A stretch of DNA of 64,000 bases, from positions 1,116,001-1,180,000 of the forward strand of contig NZ_CP049744.1 of assembly GCF_000760935.2 (NCBI RefSeq). The letters run 5' to 3'. Position numbers and translations under genes: made by a program. Position 1 is the stretch's first letter; each line of letters starts with the position of its first letter. The notes beneath the pieces are model-generated. The model saw only the letters and a program-made list of their open reading frames with translations. It did not search any database and was not told the DNA's origin. The DNA is from Rhodococcoides fascians A25f (lineage in GTDB: Bacteria > Actinomycetota > Actinomycetes > Mycobacteriales > Mycobacteriaceae). This document shows, piece by piece, positions 33,254 to 41,442 of this stretch.

Positions 33254-33990
33254 GCGATTTCGAACAGGACTGGAAGCAATGGCATGCAGACCGAGAGGCG
33301 TCCTACGGTGATCCTCTGGGTTGGGTCTCCTTGACCGGTTTGTACTGGCTGACAGATGAATTCGAGACCGTCGCCGATCTTCCCGGCCGGTGGAAGGCGG
33401 ACGCCGATTCGGTGACTGTCGAAGGGTTCGACGGCGTGACGACTCTGAATCCGGTGGAGGGCGCACCGGGCATCCTGGTCGAGGACGGAGGTCGGCGGAT
33501 CGAGGTGATCCGTCGGACCGGTTCTGTCGCGCTGCGGGTACACGACCCGAAAGCGCAGACCCTCCAGTCCTACAGCGGTATCCCGGCCTACGAGCCGAGC
33601 GAGAAGTTCGTTGCCACCGGGACGTTCACCCCGTACGACTCGCCGGTGACCGTCACGACCGGAGCCGTGGTGGAAGGACTCGAACACCATCACTCGGCCG
33701 TGGGCACTCTCGACTTCGAGTTGGCCGGTACCGCTGCGCAACTGATTGCGTTCGGCGGCACCGGCAACGGTCTGAAGGTCCTGTTCACCGATGCCACGAG
33801 CGGGGTGACGACCTATCCGGCTGCACGGATTCTCTCCATTGCGGCACCCGAGAACGGTTCCGTTGTGCTGGATTTCAACCGGGCATCCAACCTTCCGTGT
33901 GCGTTCACCGACTACGCGACGTGCCCCGTCGCGCCTGCTGAGAACAGGCTGACCGTCGACGTCGAGGCCGGGGAGAAGAACCCGAGATGA
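33250..33990 (+). CDS. DUF1684 family protein
   Basis: A 246-residue protein with the DUF1684 pattern: DWKQWHADREASYGDPLGWVSLTGLYWL near the start and a C-terminal LDFNRASNLPCAFTDYATCPVAPAENRLTVDVEAGE. The conserved N-R-x-x-N-P-x-C-A-x-T core is visible. No function has been established for the family. Its ATGA overlaps on both sides, between two flavin monooxygenases, make a role in organosulfur breakdown likely, though unproven. Confidence 0.85.
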   Translation: MSDFEQDWKQWHADREASYGDPLGWVSLTGLYWLTDEFETVADLPGRWKADADSVTVEGFDGVTTLNPVEGAPGILVEDGGRRIEVIRRTGSVALRVHDPKAQTLQSYSGIPAYEPSEKFVATGTFTPYDSPVTVTTGAVVEGLEHHHSAVGTLDFELAGTAAQLIAFGGTGNGLKVLFTDATSGVTTYPAARILSIAAPENGSVVLDFNRASNLPCAFTDYATCPVAPAENRLTVDVEAGEKNPR

Positions 33991-35111
33991 CGCGAGTTCC
34001 GTTGTCCGTTCTCGATCTGTCCCCGATCAGCGAGGGGTCGACCATCCAGCAAACGCTGCGAAACACCCTGGATCTGGCGCGCCAGACCGAAGAGTGGGGT
34101 TACGAGCGCTATTGGGTGGCCGAGCACCACTTCGTGGCAGTCGCGAGTTCGTCACCCGCCGTGCTGATCGGTCTGATCGCCGCTGCTACCAACAGGATTC
34201 GCGTCGGATCGGCTGCGGTCCAGCTCGGTTTCACCACAGCTGCCGCCGTTGTGGAGTCCTTCGGAACGGTGGACGCGTTGTATCCGGGTCGTATCGATCT
34301 TGGTGTGGGTCGATCCGGGCAGCGGCGTGCCGAAGCGCTGTCCGGTGACCCGGTACCCGAGCAGCCTCGCGATGCGCGAACGATCGACGGGGTGCTGTTT
34401 CCAGCTCCGTATTCACCTGTTGCACTGCTGAAGTCGGCCCGACTGGCAGCATCGCTGGGTGCCCTCCAGCAGCCCGAGGCGATCTCACCGGACTTCGGTG
34501 ATCAGCTCGACGATATCGCGGCGCTGCTGTCCGATACCTATGAGCGAAACGGTGTGCCCTTGTCGGCCCGTCCCGGTGCGGGTGCCCAGGTGCAAGTGTG
34601 GTTGTTCGGAAGCAGTGCAGGGCCAAGCGCCCGTGAAGCGGGTGCTCGAGGACTACCGTTTGTCGCGAATTACCACGTCAGTCCTGGAACGACACTCGAC
34701 GCGATCGACGAGTACCGGAGTGCATTCTTGCCGTCGGAAACGTTGTCCCATCCGTATGTTGCAGTGTCAGCTGATGTGGTTGTGGGAGATTCGGATTCCA
34801 GCGCGCACGAGTTGGCGGCGTCGTTCCCTCAGTGGGTGTACAGCATTCGGAGCGGTCACGGTGCCGTCGAGTATCCGGATCCCAGGAGTCTCACACCGCT
34901 GTCCGACGAGCAGTACTCACTGGTGGCCGATCGCGTAGACACCCAATTCACCGGCTCGGCGGCGACGGTGTGCGAGAAGCTCGATGGTTTGCAGAAGGCC
35001 ACCGGCGCAGACGAATTGGTTGTCACCTCGATGACCCACGACCACGCCGACCGGTTGCTCTCGTACGAACTGCTCGGTAAGGAATGGGGACTACCGCGAT
35101 TACGCGTGTAG
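33987..35111 (+). CDS. LLM-class flavin-dependent oxidoreductase, MsnO8/YtmO-like
   Basis: A 374-residue luciferase-like protein of the MsnO8 group, recognised by VPLSVLDLSPISEGSTIQQTLRNTLDLARQTEEWGYERYWVAEHH and GRIDLGVGRSG. B. subtilis YtmO, in an operon for sulfur-containing amino-acid use, is of this type. It overlaps the DUF1684 gene by four bases. The enzyme would use reduced flavin to oxidise a sulfur compound, but the substrate is not apparent. Confidence 0.87.
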   Translation: MTRVPLSVLDLSPISEGSTIQQTLRNTLDLARQTEEWGYERYWVAEHHFVAVASSSPAVLIGLIAAATNRIRVGSAAVQLGFTTAAAVVESFGTVDALYPGRIDLGVGRSGQRRAEALSGDPVPEQPRDARTIDGVLFPAPYSPVALLKSARLAASLGALQQPEAISPDFGDQLDDIAALLSDTYERNGVPLSARPGAGAQVQVWLFGSSAGPSAREAGARGLPFVANYHVSPGTTLDAIDEYRSAFLPSETLSHPYVAVSADVVVGDSDSSAHELAASFPQWVYSIRSGHGAVEYPDPRSLTPLSDEQYSLVADRVDTQFTGSAATVCEKLDGLQKATGADELVVTSMTHDHADRLLSYELLGKEWGLPRLRV

Positions 35112-35149
35112 TCGGGAACAAACGATGTGAGAGAACAGTTGAGGGCGGC

Positions 35150-36091
35150 ATGACTCGAGTAGCGGTAGCAACATCATTCGGTGGGCCAGAGGTCGTCGAG
35201 ATCGTCGATCGGGCTCTGCCCAAGCCTGCAGCAGGGCAGGTTCTGGTAGAGGTGAGGGCCATCGGGGTCAATCCGATCGATTACAAGCTCTACAGCGGCG
35301 CGTTCGGCACCGACGAGTCGTCGCTTCCGCTCCCGCTCGGTAGCGAAGCGGCCGGCGTCGTCGTTGCTGTCGGTAACGCGGCCGAAGGTGCGGGCGGGCC
35401 GATCTCGGTCGGCAACGAGGTGATCGTGTCCGGTGCGAAGGGGGCATACGCCGAGAAGATTCTCGTTCCTGCGGATGCGGTACTGCCGAAGCCCGCCTCT
35501 CTGGACTGGAATGTCGCTGCCGGCCTGCTCGTCGTCGCCGGTACCGCATACGACACGCTCGAAACGGTCGCTGTGTCGACCGGCGACACCGTGCTCGTAC
35601 ACGGCGGGGCCGGCGGAGTCGGATCCATAGTCGTGCAGTTGGCAAAGGCCCGTGGTGCGACCGTGATCGCCACAGCGCGTGCGGAGAACCATGACGCTCT
35701 GCGGAAATACGGTGCGGTGCCGATCGAGTACGGCGAGGGATTGCTCGATCGTGTGCGGGCCGTGGCACCCGACGGCATCGATGCGGCCATCGACACGGTC
35801 GGCACCGACGAGGCCGTGGATGTATCCCTCGAATTGTTGACGGACAAAGCCCGTTTGGTCACGATCGCTGCCTTCGAGCGGGCCGCCAACGAGGGTTTCC
35901 CTTCGGTGGGTGGCGGTAACCCGCAGAGCGCGGAACGGCGTAAGAAGGCAGCCCTGTCACTCGTGCGACAAGCAGGTGAGGGTGATTTCGAGGTCGTCGT
36001 CGCGAAGACGTTCCCGTTGGCCGATGTAGCCACAGCGCACTTGGAACTGAAAAGGGATCACCCGCGCGGAAAGTTCGTGTTGATTCCGTGA
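35150..36091 (+). CDS. zinc-independent MDR alcohol dehydrogenase / quinone oxidoreductase
   Basis: A 313-residue medium-chain dehydrogenase/reductase. VEVRAIGVNPIDYKLYSG, GSEAAGVVVAVG and the NADPH-binding VLVHGGAGGVGSIVVQLAKARGATVIAT are diagnostic of the quinone oxidoreductase branch, which lacks the catalytic zinc Cys. The ATG at 35150 is preferred over an upstream frame that overlaps the previous gene. It may reduce an enone or aldehyde product of monooxygenation. Confidence 0.87.
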   Translation: MTRVAVATSFGGPEVVEIVDRALPKPAAGQVLVEVRAIGVNPIDYKLYSGAFGTDESSLPLPLGSEAAGVVVAVGNAAEGAGGPISVGNEVIVSGAKGAYAEKILVPADAVLPKPASLDWNVAAGLLVVAGTAYDTLETVAVSTGDTVLVHGGAGGVGSIVVQLAKARGATVIATARAENHDALRKYGAVPIEYGEGLLDRVRAVAPDGIDAAIDTVGTDEAVDVSLELLTDKARLVTIAAFERAANEGFPSVGGGNPQSAERRKKAALSLVRQAGEGDFEVVVAKTFPLADVATAHLELKRDHPRGKFVLIP

Positions 36092-36516
36092 CGGAAGAAG
36101 TTGACGTGCTGAACAACTGGGCTGTCGCGGAGGTACTCGCGCGCTACGCGCACGTGGTGGACAATCAGGAGTGGGAAGAGTTGGCGTCGGTCTTCACTCC
36201 CGATGCAACCCTGGAGGCAGAGAAAAACCTGATCATCGGACTCGACGGTATCCGGGGGTATCTGGAGTCGTTCGATCCGAAGCGATCTCATCACACGCTC
36301 AACACCATCACCGATATCGACGGTGATATAGCGCGGGTGTGGAGTCGGTTCATCGTGGTCGAGTTCGACGCCACCTCTCTGACCGGTGATTACGTCGATC
36401 AGGTGATCGCGACCGGAGACGGTGCCCGAATCTCGAGGAGGCGCATCACCGTTCGCAATCGACCGGACATTGCTCAACACGAGGCGGAATCGTTCGCGAG
36501 CTGGGCTCGGTCGTGA
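36088..36516 (+). CDS. SnoaL-like (NTF2 fold) protein
   Basis: A 142-residue SnoaL-like protein. EVLARYAHVVDNQEWEELASVFTPDATLE is the usual first helix-strand segment, and RSHHTLNTITDIDGDIARVWSRFIVV the sheet. It is a tandem relative of the next gene. The family includes cyclases, isomerases, dehydratases and ring-hydroxylating subunits. It overlaps both neighbours by four bases. Confidence 0.8.
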   Translation: MTEEVDVLNNWAVAEVLARYAHVVDNQEWEELASVFTPDATLEAEKNLIIGLDGIRGYLESFDPKRSHHTLNTITDIDGDIARVWSRFIVVEFDATSLTGDYVDQVIATGDGARISRRRITVRNRPDIAQHEAESFASWARS

Positions 36517-36959
36517 CCGCGGAAGTTCGCGTCGATTCCGACACTGCGGCCGAGATCCTGGACGTTCTCTCCCGCTACGCCCAGGTGATAGACAACCGGG
36601 ACTGGGATCAGGTCCACACAGTGTTCACCGACGATGTGGTCTTCGGGGCCGGAGAGGCTGCTCGGCAGGGTATTTCGGCGGTGCAAGAGATGGTCGAGAA
36701 CGTTCGGCCCTATCACCCACACCACACGTCCAATACCATCCTCACCCGCCGCCCGGATGGAACCATCCGGGCGTGGAGCAAGTTCGTCATCGTTCGAACC
36801 GACGGCACCGCGGGCAGCGGCGACTACCAGGACACGCTGGTGCACACCCACCGTGGCTGGAGAATCGCGCACCGAGTCGCAAGCCGCGGAAACCGTCGAC
36901 GCGACGACCCCGGCGGTCCGTCGAGCAGGACATTCACTTTCGCTTCCTGGAGGGGATGA
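36513..36959 (+). CDS. SnoaL-like (NTF2 fold) protein, paralogue of the preceding gene
   Basis: A 148-residue protein sharing the pattern LxRYAxVxDNxxW, VFTxD, HHTxNTI and GDYxD with the gene before it, so the pair arose by tandem duplication. SRYAQVIDNRDWDQVHTVFTDDVVF is the first element. The C-terminus is longer and basic. Both starts are GTG with four-base overlaps. The two could form a heterodimer, but this is only inferred. Confidence 0.78.
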   Translation: MTAEVRVDSDTAAEILDVLSRYAQVIDNRDWDQVHTVFTDDVVFGAGEAARQGISAVQEMVENVRPYHPHHTSNTILTRRPDGTIRAWSKFVIVRTDGTAGSGDYQDTLVHTHRGWRIAHRVASRGNRRRDDPGGPSSRTFTFASWRG

Positions 36960-37037
36960 CAGGAGCCGCGGCGACTGGTTCGGCTGCGCTGGATAAATCG
37001 GTTGATGGTTGTGCGCCCGGTTGACAACATCATTCGC

Positions 37038-37769
37038 ATGGAAGGATTCGACCCCGCGACCAGTTTTGGACCGGAGGTGTCACGGCGATACGACAGATCC
37101 GTGCGTGGCGATGAGGACGACACCGTTCGCTTTCTCGCCGGTCTGGCCGCCGACGGATCCGCACTCGAGTTTGCTGTCGGTACCGGGCGTATCGCGATTT
37201 CGCTTGCACACCGGGGCATTCGAGTCGACGGTATCGAGCTGTCGCCGGATATGGTCGCTCGGTTGCGTGAGAAGCCGGGCGGCAACGAAATCGATGTGAC
37301 GATCGGCGACATGTCGAGCGCGACCGGCCCAGCGGACGAATATTCGCTCGTCTACCTCGTCTACAACACGATCTACAACCTGCTGACTCAGGACGGTCAG
37401 GTGCGTTGCTTCGAGAACGCGGCTTCGCACCTGACGGCAACCGGAGTCTTCGTCGTCGAAGCCGGTGTGCCGTCGGCATGGTTGCGCGGGAACCAGTTCG
37501 TCAACGTCGAAAGACTTACTGCCGGTGAGGTCATTCTCGATGTCAATCGCTATGACCCGGTCACACAGATCCTCGACGAGAACCACGTCTCGTTCACCGA
37601 TAGCGGGATTCGGCTGGACCCGATCTCGTGCCGACTCATCTGGCCGGCCGAGATGGATCTGATGGCGAGAATCGCCGGATTGCAGTTGCGGAGCCGGTGG
37701 GGTGGTTGGAACGGCGAGCCCTTCACCGCCTCGAGCGAGCGGCACATCAGCGTGTACGCGCGCAGGTAG
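37038..37769 (+). CDS. class I SAM-dependent methyltransferase
   Basis: A methyltransferase of about 243 residues. The SAM-binding loop reads ALEFAVGTGRIAISLAHRG (motif I), VDGIELSPDMVARL is motif II and IDVTIGDMSS carries the acidic residue that contacts adenine. It is 78 bases after the SnoaL pair, on the same strand. The ATG at 37038 is used. An upstream ATG at 37002 adds 12 residues with no better ribosome-binding site. The acceptor is unknown. Its end overlaps the convergent transporter gene by 23 bases. Confidence 0.82.
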   Translation: MEGFDPATSFGPEVSRRYDRSVRGDEDDTVRFLAGLAADGSALEFAVGTGRIAISLAHRGIRVDGIELSPDMVARLREKPGGNEIDVTIGDMSSATGPADEYSLVYLVYNTIYNLLTQDGQVRCFENAASHLTATGVFVVEAGVPSAWLRGNQFVNVERLTAGEVILDVNRYDPVTQILDENHVSFTDSGIRLDPISCRLIWPAEMDLMARIAGLQLRSRWGGWNGEPFTASSERHISVYARR

Positions 37770-39024
37770 CGGACTGAACCGTTCCTGTCGAATCCCTGTC
37801 ACGACCCGCAGCCGAGGATTCGTCGGTGTTCCGAGATGATCTCAGCAGCAGCGGGAGCAACGCGAGTGCAGCGATCAGAGACAACCCACCGCATCCGACG
37901 AGAAATCGCCAATCACCCAACCAGGCTGCGAGCAGGGGCGATCCGGCTCGCGCGAGTGCTGTCGGAACGGTGATGACCGCGAGCACACTTGCGAAATGCA
38001 GTACCCCAAACGTGTTGGCCAGGACCGCCGGCTTCGCGACGACGGCCACGCCTTGGCCGAGGCCCACCGCCGCCACACACAGCAGTGTCAACGGAATCGA
38101 TAGCCCGACCAACGGCAACAACAAAAGCCCGATGCCCTGGATTGCGAAGGATACGGCGGCTGCCACCGTGAAAGACAAGCGACTGCCCGCCACCGTCAGA
38201 ATGAGTCTGGCGACGATCTGCAGTACCCCGACTGAGATCAGGACAGAGGTGGCGACGGGCACCGAATGCCCTCTATCGATCAGGTAGGTGATTCCGAGCA
38301 GCAAGAATGCGGCCGACGACGCTGCCTGCGCGACGAATGCGACCGTCAGCAGCCAGAACCGGCTCTGCCGCAGCACAGTGCCGAGCGGAGCGCCGGAGCG
38401 CCCGATAATTCGGCTGCGGTGTGTTGTTCGCGAAGGCACCGAGACAACATGAGCCGGTACGGCGGTGACGGCCAAAGTCGCTGCCAGAGCAATGACGGTT
38501 GTCCGCCAACCGAACTGGATGTTCAGCCACCCTACGAGGGGGTAGACAAGATAGGTCGCCAGGCCGACGACCATCGTCACCGTCAGGATCGACTGGTTTC
38601 GCTGCGGGGGCTCGACAGATACGGCCAGTACCGCGAAGGACGCTTCGTAGGTCGACATGGACAACGCCAAACCGATCAGGGCGAACGCGCCGTACAACAG
38701 CAGGAGGCTCTGGGCCTGTGACCAGAGAAGTACCGACGCCGCGCCCAACCCGGACCCGGTCGCCATGAGGGCGCGGCCACCGACTCGGTCCAGGACCCGC
38801 CCTACCGGTAGTGCAGCGAAGGCCCCCATCAAGGTCGAGACCGTTGTCGCCGCCGCGATTGCGGTTCGCGATGTTCCTAGGTCGTCGGCCATGGGAATCA
38901 GCACAACCGGCAGGGTCTGCACCATGGCGATGTAACCGATCGAGTTCGTCAGTGCGAACACGGCAACCAAGCGTTGCTTCGACTTCGGTGACAGCAGTAG
39001 CGAGTCGGTGGCCGCGAGTGTCAT
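37747..39024 (-). CDS. MFS transporter
   Basis: A 425-residue, 12-segment membrane protein. LPVGRVLDRVGGRALMATG is the loop 2-3 signature. TMVVGLATYLVYPLVGWLNIQFGWRTTV follows, with a central cytosolic loop at about 195-215. It overlaps the sulfur monooxygenase gene upstream by four bases and is therefore co-transcribed with it. It may import the substrate of those enzymes or export their product. Confidence 0.85.
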   Translation of the reverse strand: MTLAATDSLLLSPKSKQRLVAVFALTNSIGYIAMVQTLPVVLIPMADDLGTSRTAIAAATTVSTLMGAFAALPVGRVLDRVGGRALMATGSGLGAASVLLWSQAQSLLLLYGAFALIGLALSMSTYEASFAVLAVSVEPPQRNQSILTVTMVVGLATYLVYPLVGWLNIQFGWRTTVIALAATLAVTAVPAHVVSVPSRTTHRSRIIGRSGAPLGTVLRQSRFWLLTVAFVAQAASSAAFLLLGITYLIDRGHSVPVATSVLISVGVLQIVARLILTVAGSRLSFTVAAAVSFAIQGIGLLLLPLVGLSIPLTLLCVAAVGLGQGVAVVAKPAVLANTFGVLHFASVLAVITVPTALARAGSPLLAAWLGDWRFLVGCGGLSLIAALALLPLLLRSSRNTDESSAAGRDRDSTGTVQSATCARTR

Positions 39025-40085
39025 TCGCGCAGCAGCGGCAGCAAGGTGGTGCCTTGGCGCTCGATCTCACGAAGGTAGGGCGTATCCGACAGGACGAAAT
39101 GGGTGATCCCGAGATCCTGGTACTTGCGCAGTGACTTGGCTACGTCGTGCGCCGACCCGACGAGCCAGGTGGTGCCGGCACCGCCGCCGCCCACGCGTCC
39201 GGGGGCCGTGTAGAGGTTGTCGTCCAACACATCTCCACGTGATGCCAGGTCGAGCAGACGCTGTTGCCCGACGGCGACTCGACGGTGCGGATTTCGGAAT
39301 GCGTCGGATTGCGAACCTGCGAGTTCGGCCACCTTGGCTTCCGCATCGGTCCACGCTTGATCGGTGGTCTCGCGGACGAAAGTGGTGACGCGCAAGCCGA
39401 ATTCGAGCGGTCGATGTTGCCGGTCGACATCCTCGCTAAAGTTTTTCAGCCGATCGATTCGTTCGGCAACTCCGTCGAGCGTCTCACCCCAGAACAACTG
39501 AACGTCCGCATGAGCGGCCGACACTCGCTCGGCTGCCTCCGAGGCACCCCCGAAGTAGAGCTTGGGGTGCGGACGGCCAGGGCGTCCGACGATCGGCGGG
39601 GACACGGTCGAATTCTCCACCTGGAAATGCTCACCTCGATAGGTCACGTTTTCCTCGGTCCACAGCTTGCGTACCAGTGCGATGAACTCTGCTGTTCGTT
39701 CGTAACGGCGCGACTGATCGCTGTCGACGTCGCCGTAGGCACCGAGATCGTCTTTGCCGGAGACGATATTGACCCGTACCCGACCTCCGGTGAGATGATC
39801 CAAAGCTGCTGCCGAGGCGGCGAAGTGGGCGGGAGCCCAGTATCCGGGACGGACTGCGATGAGCGGCTCGAACGTGGTGGTTCGAGCCGCCAAGGCTGTT
39901 GCAACCGTGAATGTGTCGGGACGGCCCCATCCGGCACCGATCAATGCGCCCGCCCAGCCGTTCTGCTCGAGCGCAATGGCTTGACCGGTCAGGTTCTCCA
40001 GGCTGTTGTGGCCCTCGACGGCGTCGTCGCCGCGGTGGCCGGGATCGACCTGATTGGGTATGTACCAGAGGAATTCGTTGGTCAT
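39021..40085 (-). CDS. SsuD-like alkanesulfonate/FMNH2-dependent monooxygenase
   Basis: A 354-residue LLM-class enzyme close to SsuD. EFLWYIPNQVDPGHRGD starts it, with ARTTTFEPLIAVRPGYWAPAHFAASAAALDHLTGGRVRVNIVSGKDDLGAYGD, YRGEHFQVENSTVSPP, PKLYFGGASEAAERVSAAHADVQLFWGE and the late TWLVGSAHDVAKSLRKY. SsuD cleaves alkanesulfonates to aldehyde and sulfite. It overlaps a DszC-like gene upstream and the MFS gene downstream. Confidence 0.88.
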   Translation of the reverse strand: MTNEFLWYIPNQVDPGHRGDDAVEGHNSLENLTGQAIALEQNGWAGALIGAGWGRPDTFTVATALAARTTTFEPLIAVRPGYWAPAHFAASAAALDHLTGGRVRVNIVSGKDDLGAYGDVDSDQSRRYERTAEFIALVRKLWTEENVTYRGEHFQVENSTVSPPIVGRPGRPHPKLYFGGASEAAERVSAAHADVQLFWGETLDGVAERIDRLKNFSEDVDRQHRPLEFGLRVTTFVRETTDQAWTDAEAKVAELAGSQSDAFRNPHRRVAVGQQRLLDLASRGDVLDDNLYTAPGRVGGGGAGTTWLVGSAHDVAKSLRKYQDLGITHFVLSDTPYLREIERQGTTLLPLLRE

Positions 40086-41209
40086 GTTCTCTCTTCTGTC
40101 CCTTCGAGGGCGATTCTGTTCAGCTGCACCTCACGTACATCCGAGGTTTGGCCCTGCACGAGGAGAAACAATGCCGAACGTGCGTGGAGTTGTGCAGTGT
40201 CGTCGGATTGAATGCCGCGGCCTGCGCGTGAGATCAGCAGAGCCCGCGTCAGCGTCGACAATGCTTCTCCGACCTCAGCTTTGATGCGCAGGCGATCTCC
40301 TGCACGGTGCCGGTCGTCGCCGGACTGCTTCGCGGCGTCACTGAGGCCGTAGGCATCGGCACGCAGCTGTGCGATGCGAGGTCGCCACGCCTGGGCAACC
40401 TGTCGGGCTGCCGGTGTGGACACGTCGAGTTCGGCAAGCACCGTCTCGGCCAACCCGAAGTGATGTGGACGCGCATCGCTTGCAACACCGAAGTCCTTCG
40501 TGCGATAGGTGGCGAGCGGCACCCTGTCGATGACGTATTCGTCGGGCACCACTACGTCCGCCAGCTTCACCCGCTCGGTGCGGCTCCCGTGAACTGCGCT
40601 CAGGCCCAGTCCCACTGGACGGATTTCGGAGGTGACGGGTACCAGCGCAGTGACCACCGTGCGCGTCGCGCGTTCGACCGCGGCGACGGTCAACACCGTG
40701 TTGAGGCCCCAACCGCTGACCCAGGAGACCGTTCCCGAGAACGTCCAACTGCCGCGATTGTGGACCGCTTCGATGAAGTGATCGGGAAACTTTCGAACGT
40801 CGCTGACCGCCGCCCCGACGAGCACACGTCCACGCAGAATTTCGTAACCCAACTCGGGCAACTCTCTACCTGCGGCGTGTGCTTCGGCGAGTCTGCCGAC
40901 CATCGGTCCATGTTGGGCCCAGACGAGCCACGTATTGAGGCACGCCCCTGCGATTGCCTCGTGAAGTCGACGATCGGTTGTTCGATCGACTGCAGCACCG
41001 CCGAATTCCGGAGGGGCAAGGTGATTGAGCAGCTTCAGTTCCGAGAATTGTTCGATTCGCTCATGGGTTACTCCGTGCTTGTCGGTCTGCAGGGCAGACG
41101 GCCGCAGCGCGCGTTCGGCGTACTCGAGTACGCGATCGAGGAACGGAATTTCTTTTTCTCCGGTAATCAATTGCGTGGACGGGGTTACGCGGAACGAGCT
41201 AGGCGTCAT
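40082..41209 (-). CDS. acyl-CoA dehydrogenase-fold (DszC/SfnB-like) flavin monooxygenase
   Basis: A 375-residue acyl-CoA dehydrogenase-fold protein. LAPPEFGGAAVDRTTDRRLHEAIAGACLNTWLVWAQHG fits the N-terminal domain and GSWTFSGTVSWVSGWGLNT the beta domain. Such proteins in sulfur clusters (DszC, SfnB) use FMNH2 and oxygen. It lacks the RHWRNARTxxxHxP C-terminus of the other two copies here and so forms a separate branch. It is first in a three-gene minus-strand operon whose upstream region holds the palindrome at 41293. Confidence 0.82.
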   Translation of the reverse strand: MTPSSFRVTPSTQLITGEKEIPFLDRVLEYAERALRPSALQTDKHGVTHERIEQFSELKLLNHLAPPEFGGAAVDRTTDRRLHEAIAGACLNTWLVWAQHGPMVGRLAEAHAAGRELPELGYEILRGRVLVGAAVSDVRKFPDHFIEAVHNRGSWTFSGTVSWVSGWGLNTVLTVAAVERATRTVVTALVPVTSEIRPVGLGLSAVHGSRTERVKLADVVVPDEYVIDRVPLATYRTKDFGVASDARPHHFGLAETVLAELDVSTPAARQVAQAWRPRIAQLRADAYGLSDAAKQSGDDRHRAGDRLRIKAEVGEALSTLTRALLISRAGRGIQSDDTAQLHARSALFLLVQGQTSDVREVQLNRIALEGTEERT

Positions 41210-41276
41210 GCGTTCGTTTCTCCATTCGGCTCATACGTCCCCCGCTCTGCAGTGTGCACAAAGCTACTGCGGTCGA

Positions 41277-41291
41277 GTGGGTTTCACCCAC
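41277..41291. repeat. small perfect inverted repeat next to the operator-like site
   Basis: GTGGGT, spacer TTC, ACCCAC. It directly abuts the palindrome at 41293 in the divergent region between the DszC-like gene and the ABC operon. It may be a second regulator site or part of a composite operator. Confidence 0.4.
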
Positions 41292-41292
41292 C

Positions 41293-41313
41293 TTGTAATC
41301 ACGATGAATAGAA
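41293..41313. promoter_or_regulatory. operator-like palindrome (sulfur-locus family)
   Basis: TTGTAATCA, spacer CGA, TGAATAGAA. It matches 14 of 18 arm positions of the perfect copy near 14576. It lies between divergent units: the DszC-like operon (start 41209) and the Dpp-type operon (start 41443), so one site could serve both. Confidence 0.5.
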
Positions 41314-41429
41314 CTCGTGACCGAATTCCGCGAGTGCCGTTGACTGTCCTCAATCGTCGATCGAGTCCGCGCTCGAAGCGTGGGTCGCCTGGATGTATTC
41401 ATATTGTCTGTCGGGACAGATCTCTGTAG
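41304..41429 (+). CDS. possible leader ORF upstream of the 41443 operon
   Basis: A 41-codon ATG-started ORF beginning MNRTRDR and ending GCIHIVCRDRSL, with two late Cys codons. It stops 13 bases before the binding-protein GTG. Its start codon lies in the operator-like site, and its MNRT start matches the leader at 10673, where the geometry is the same. The Cys context only loosely resembles the RRxHxDLCR leaders. No clear ribosome-binding site was seen. Confidence 0.3.
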   Translation: MNRTRDRIPRVPLTVLNRRSSPRSKRGSPGCIHIVCRDRSL

Positions 41430-41442
41430 AAAGGCGAACTAC

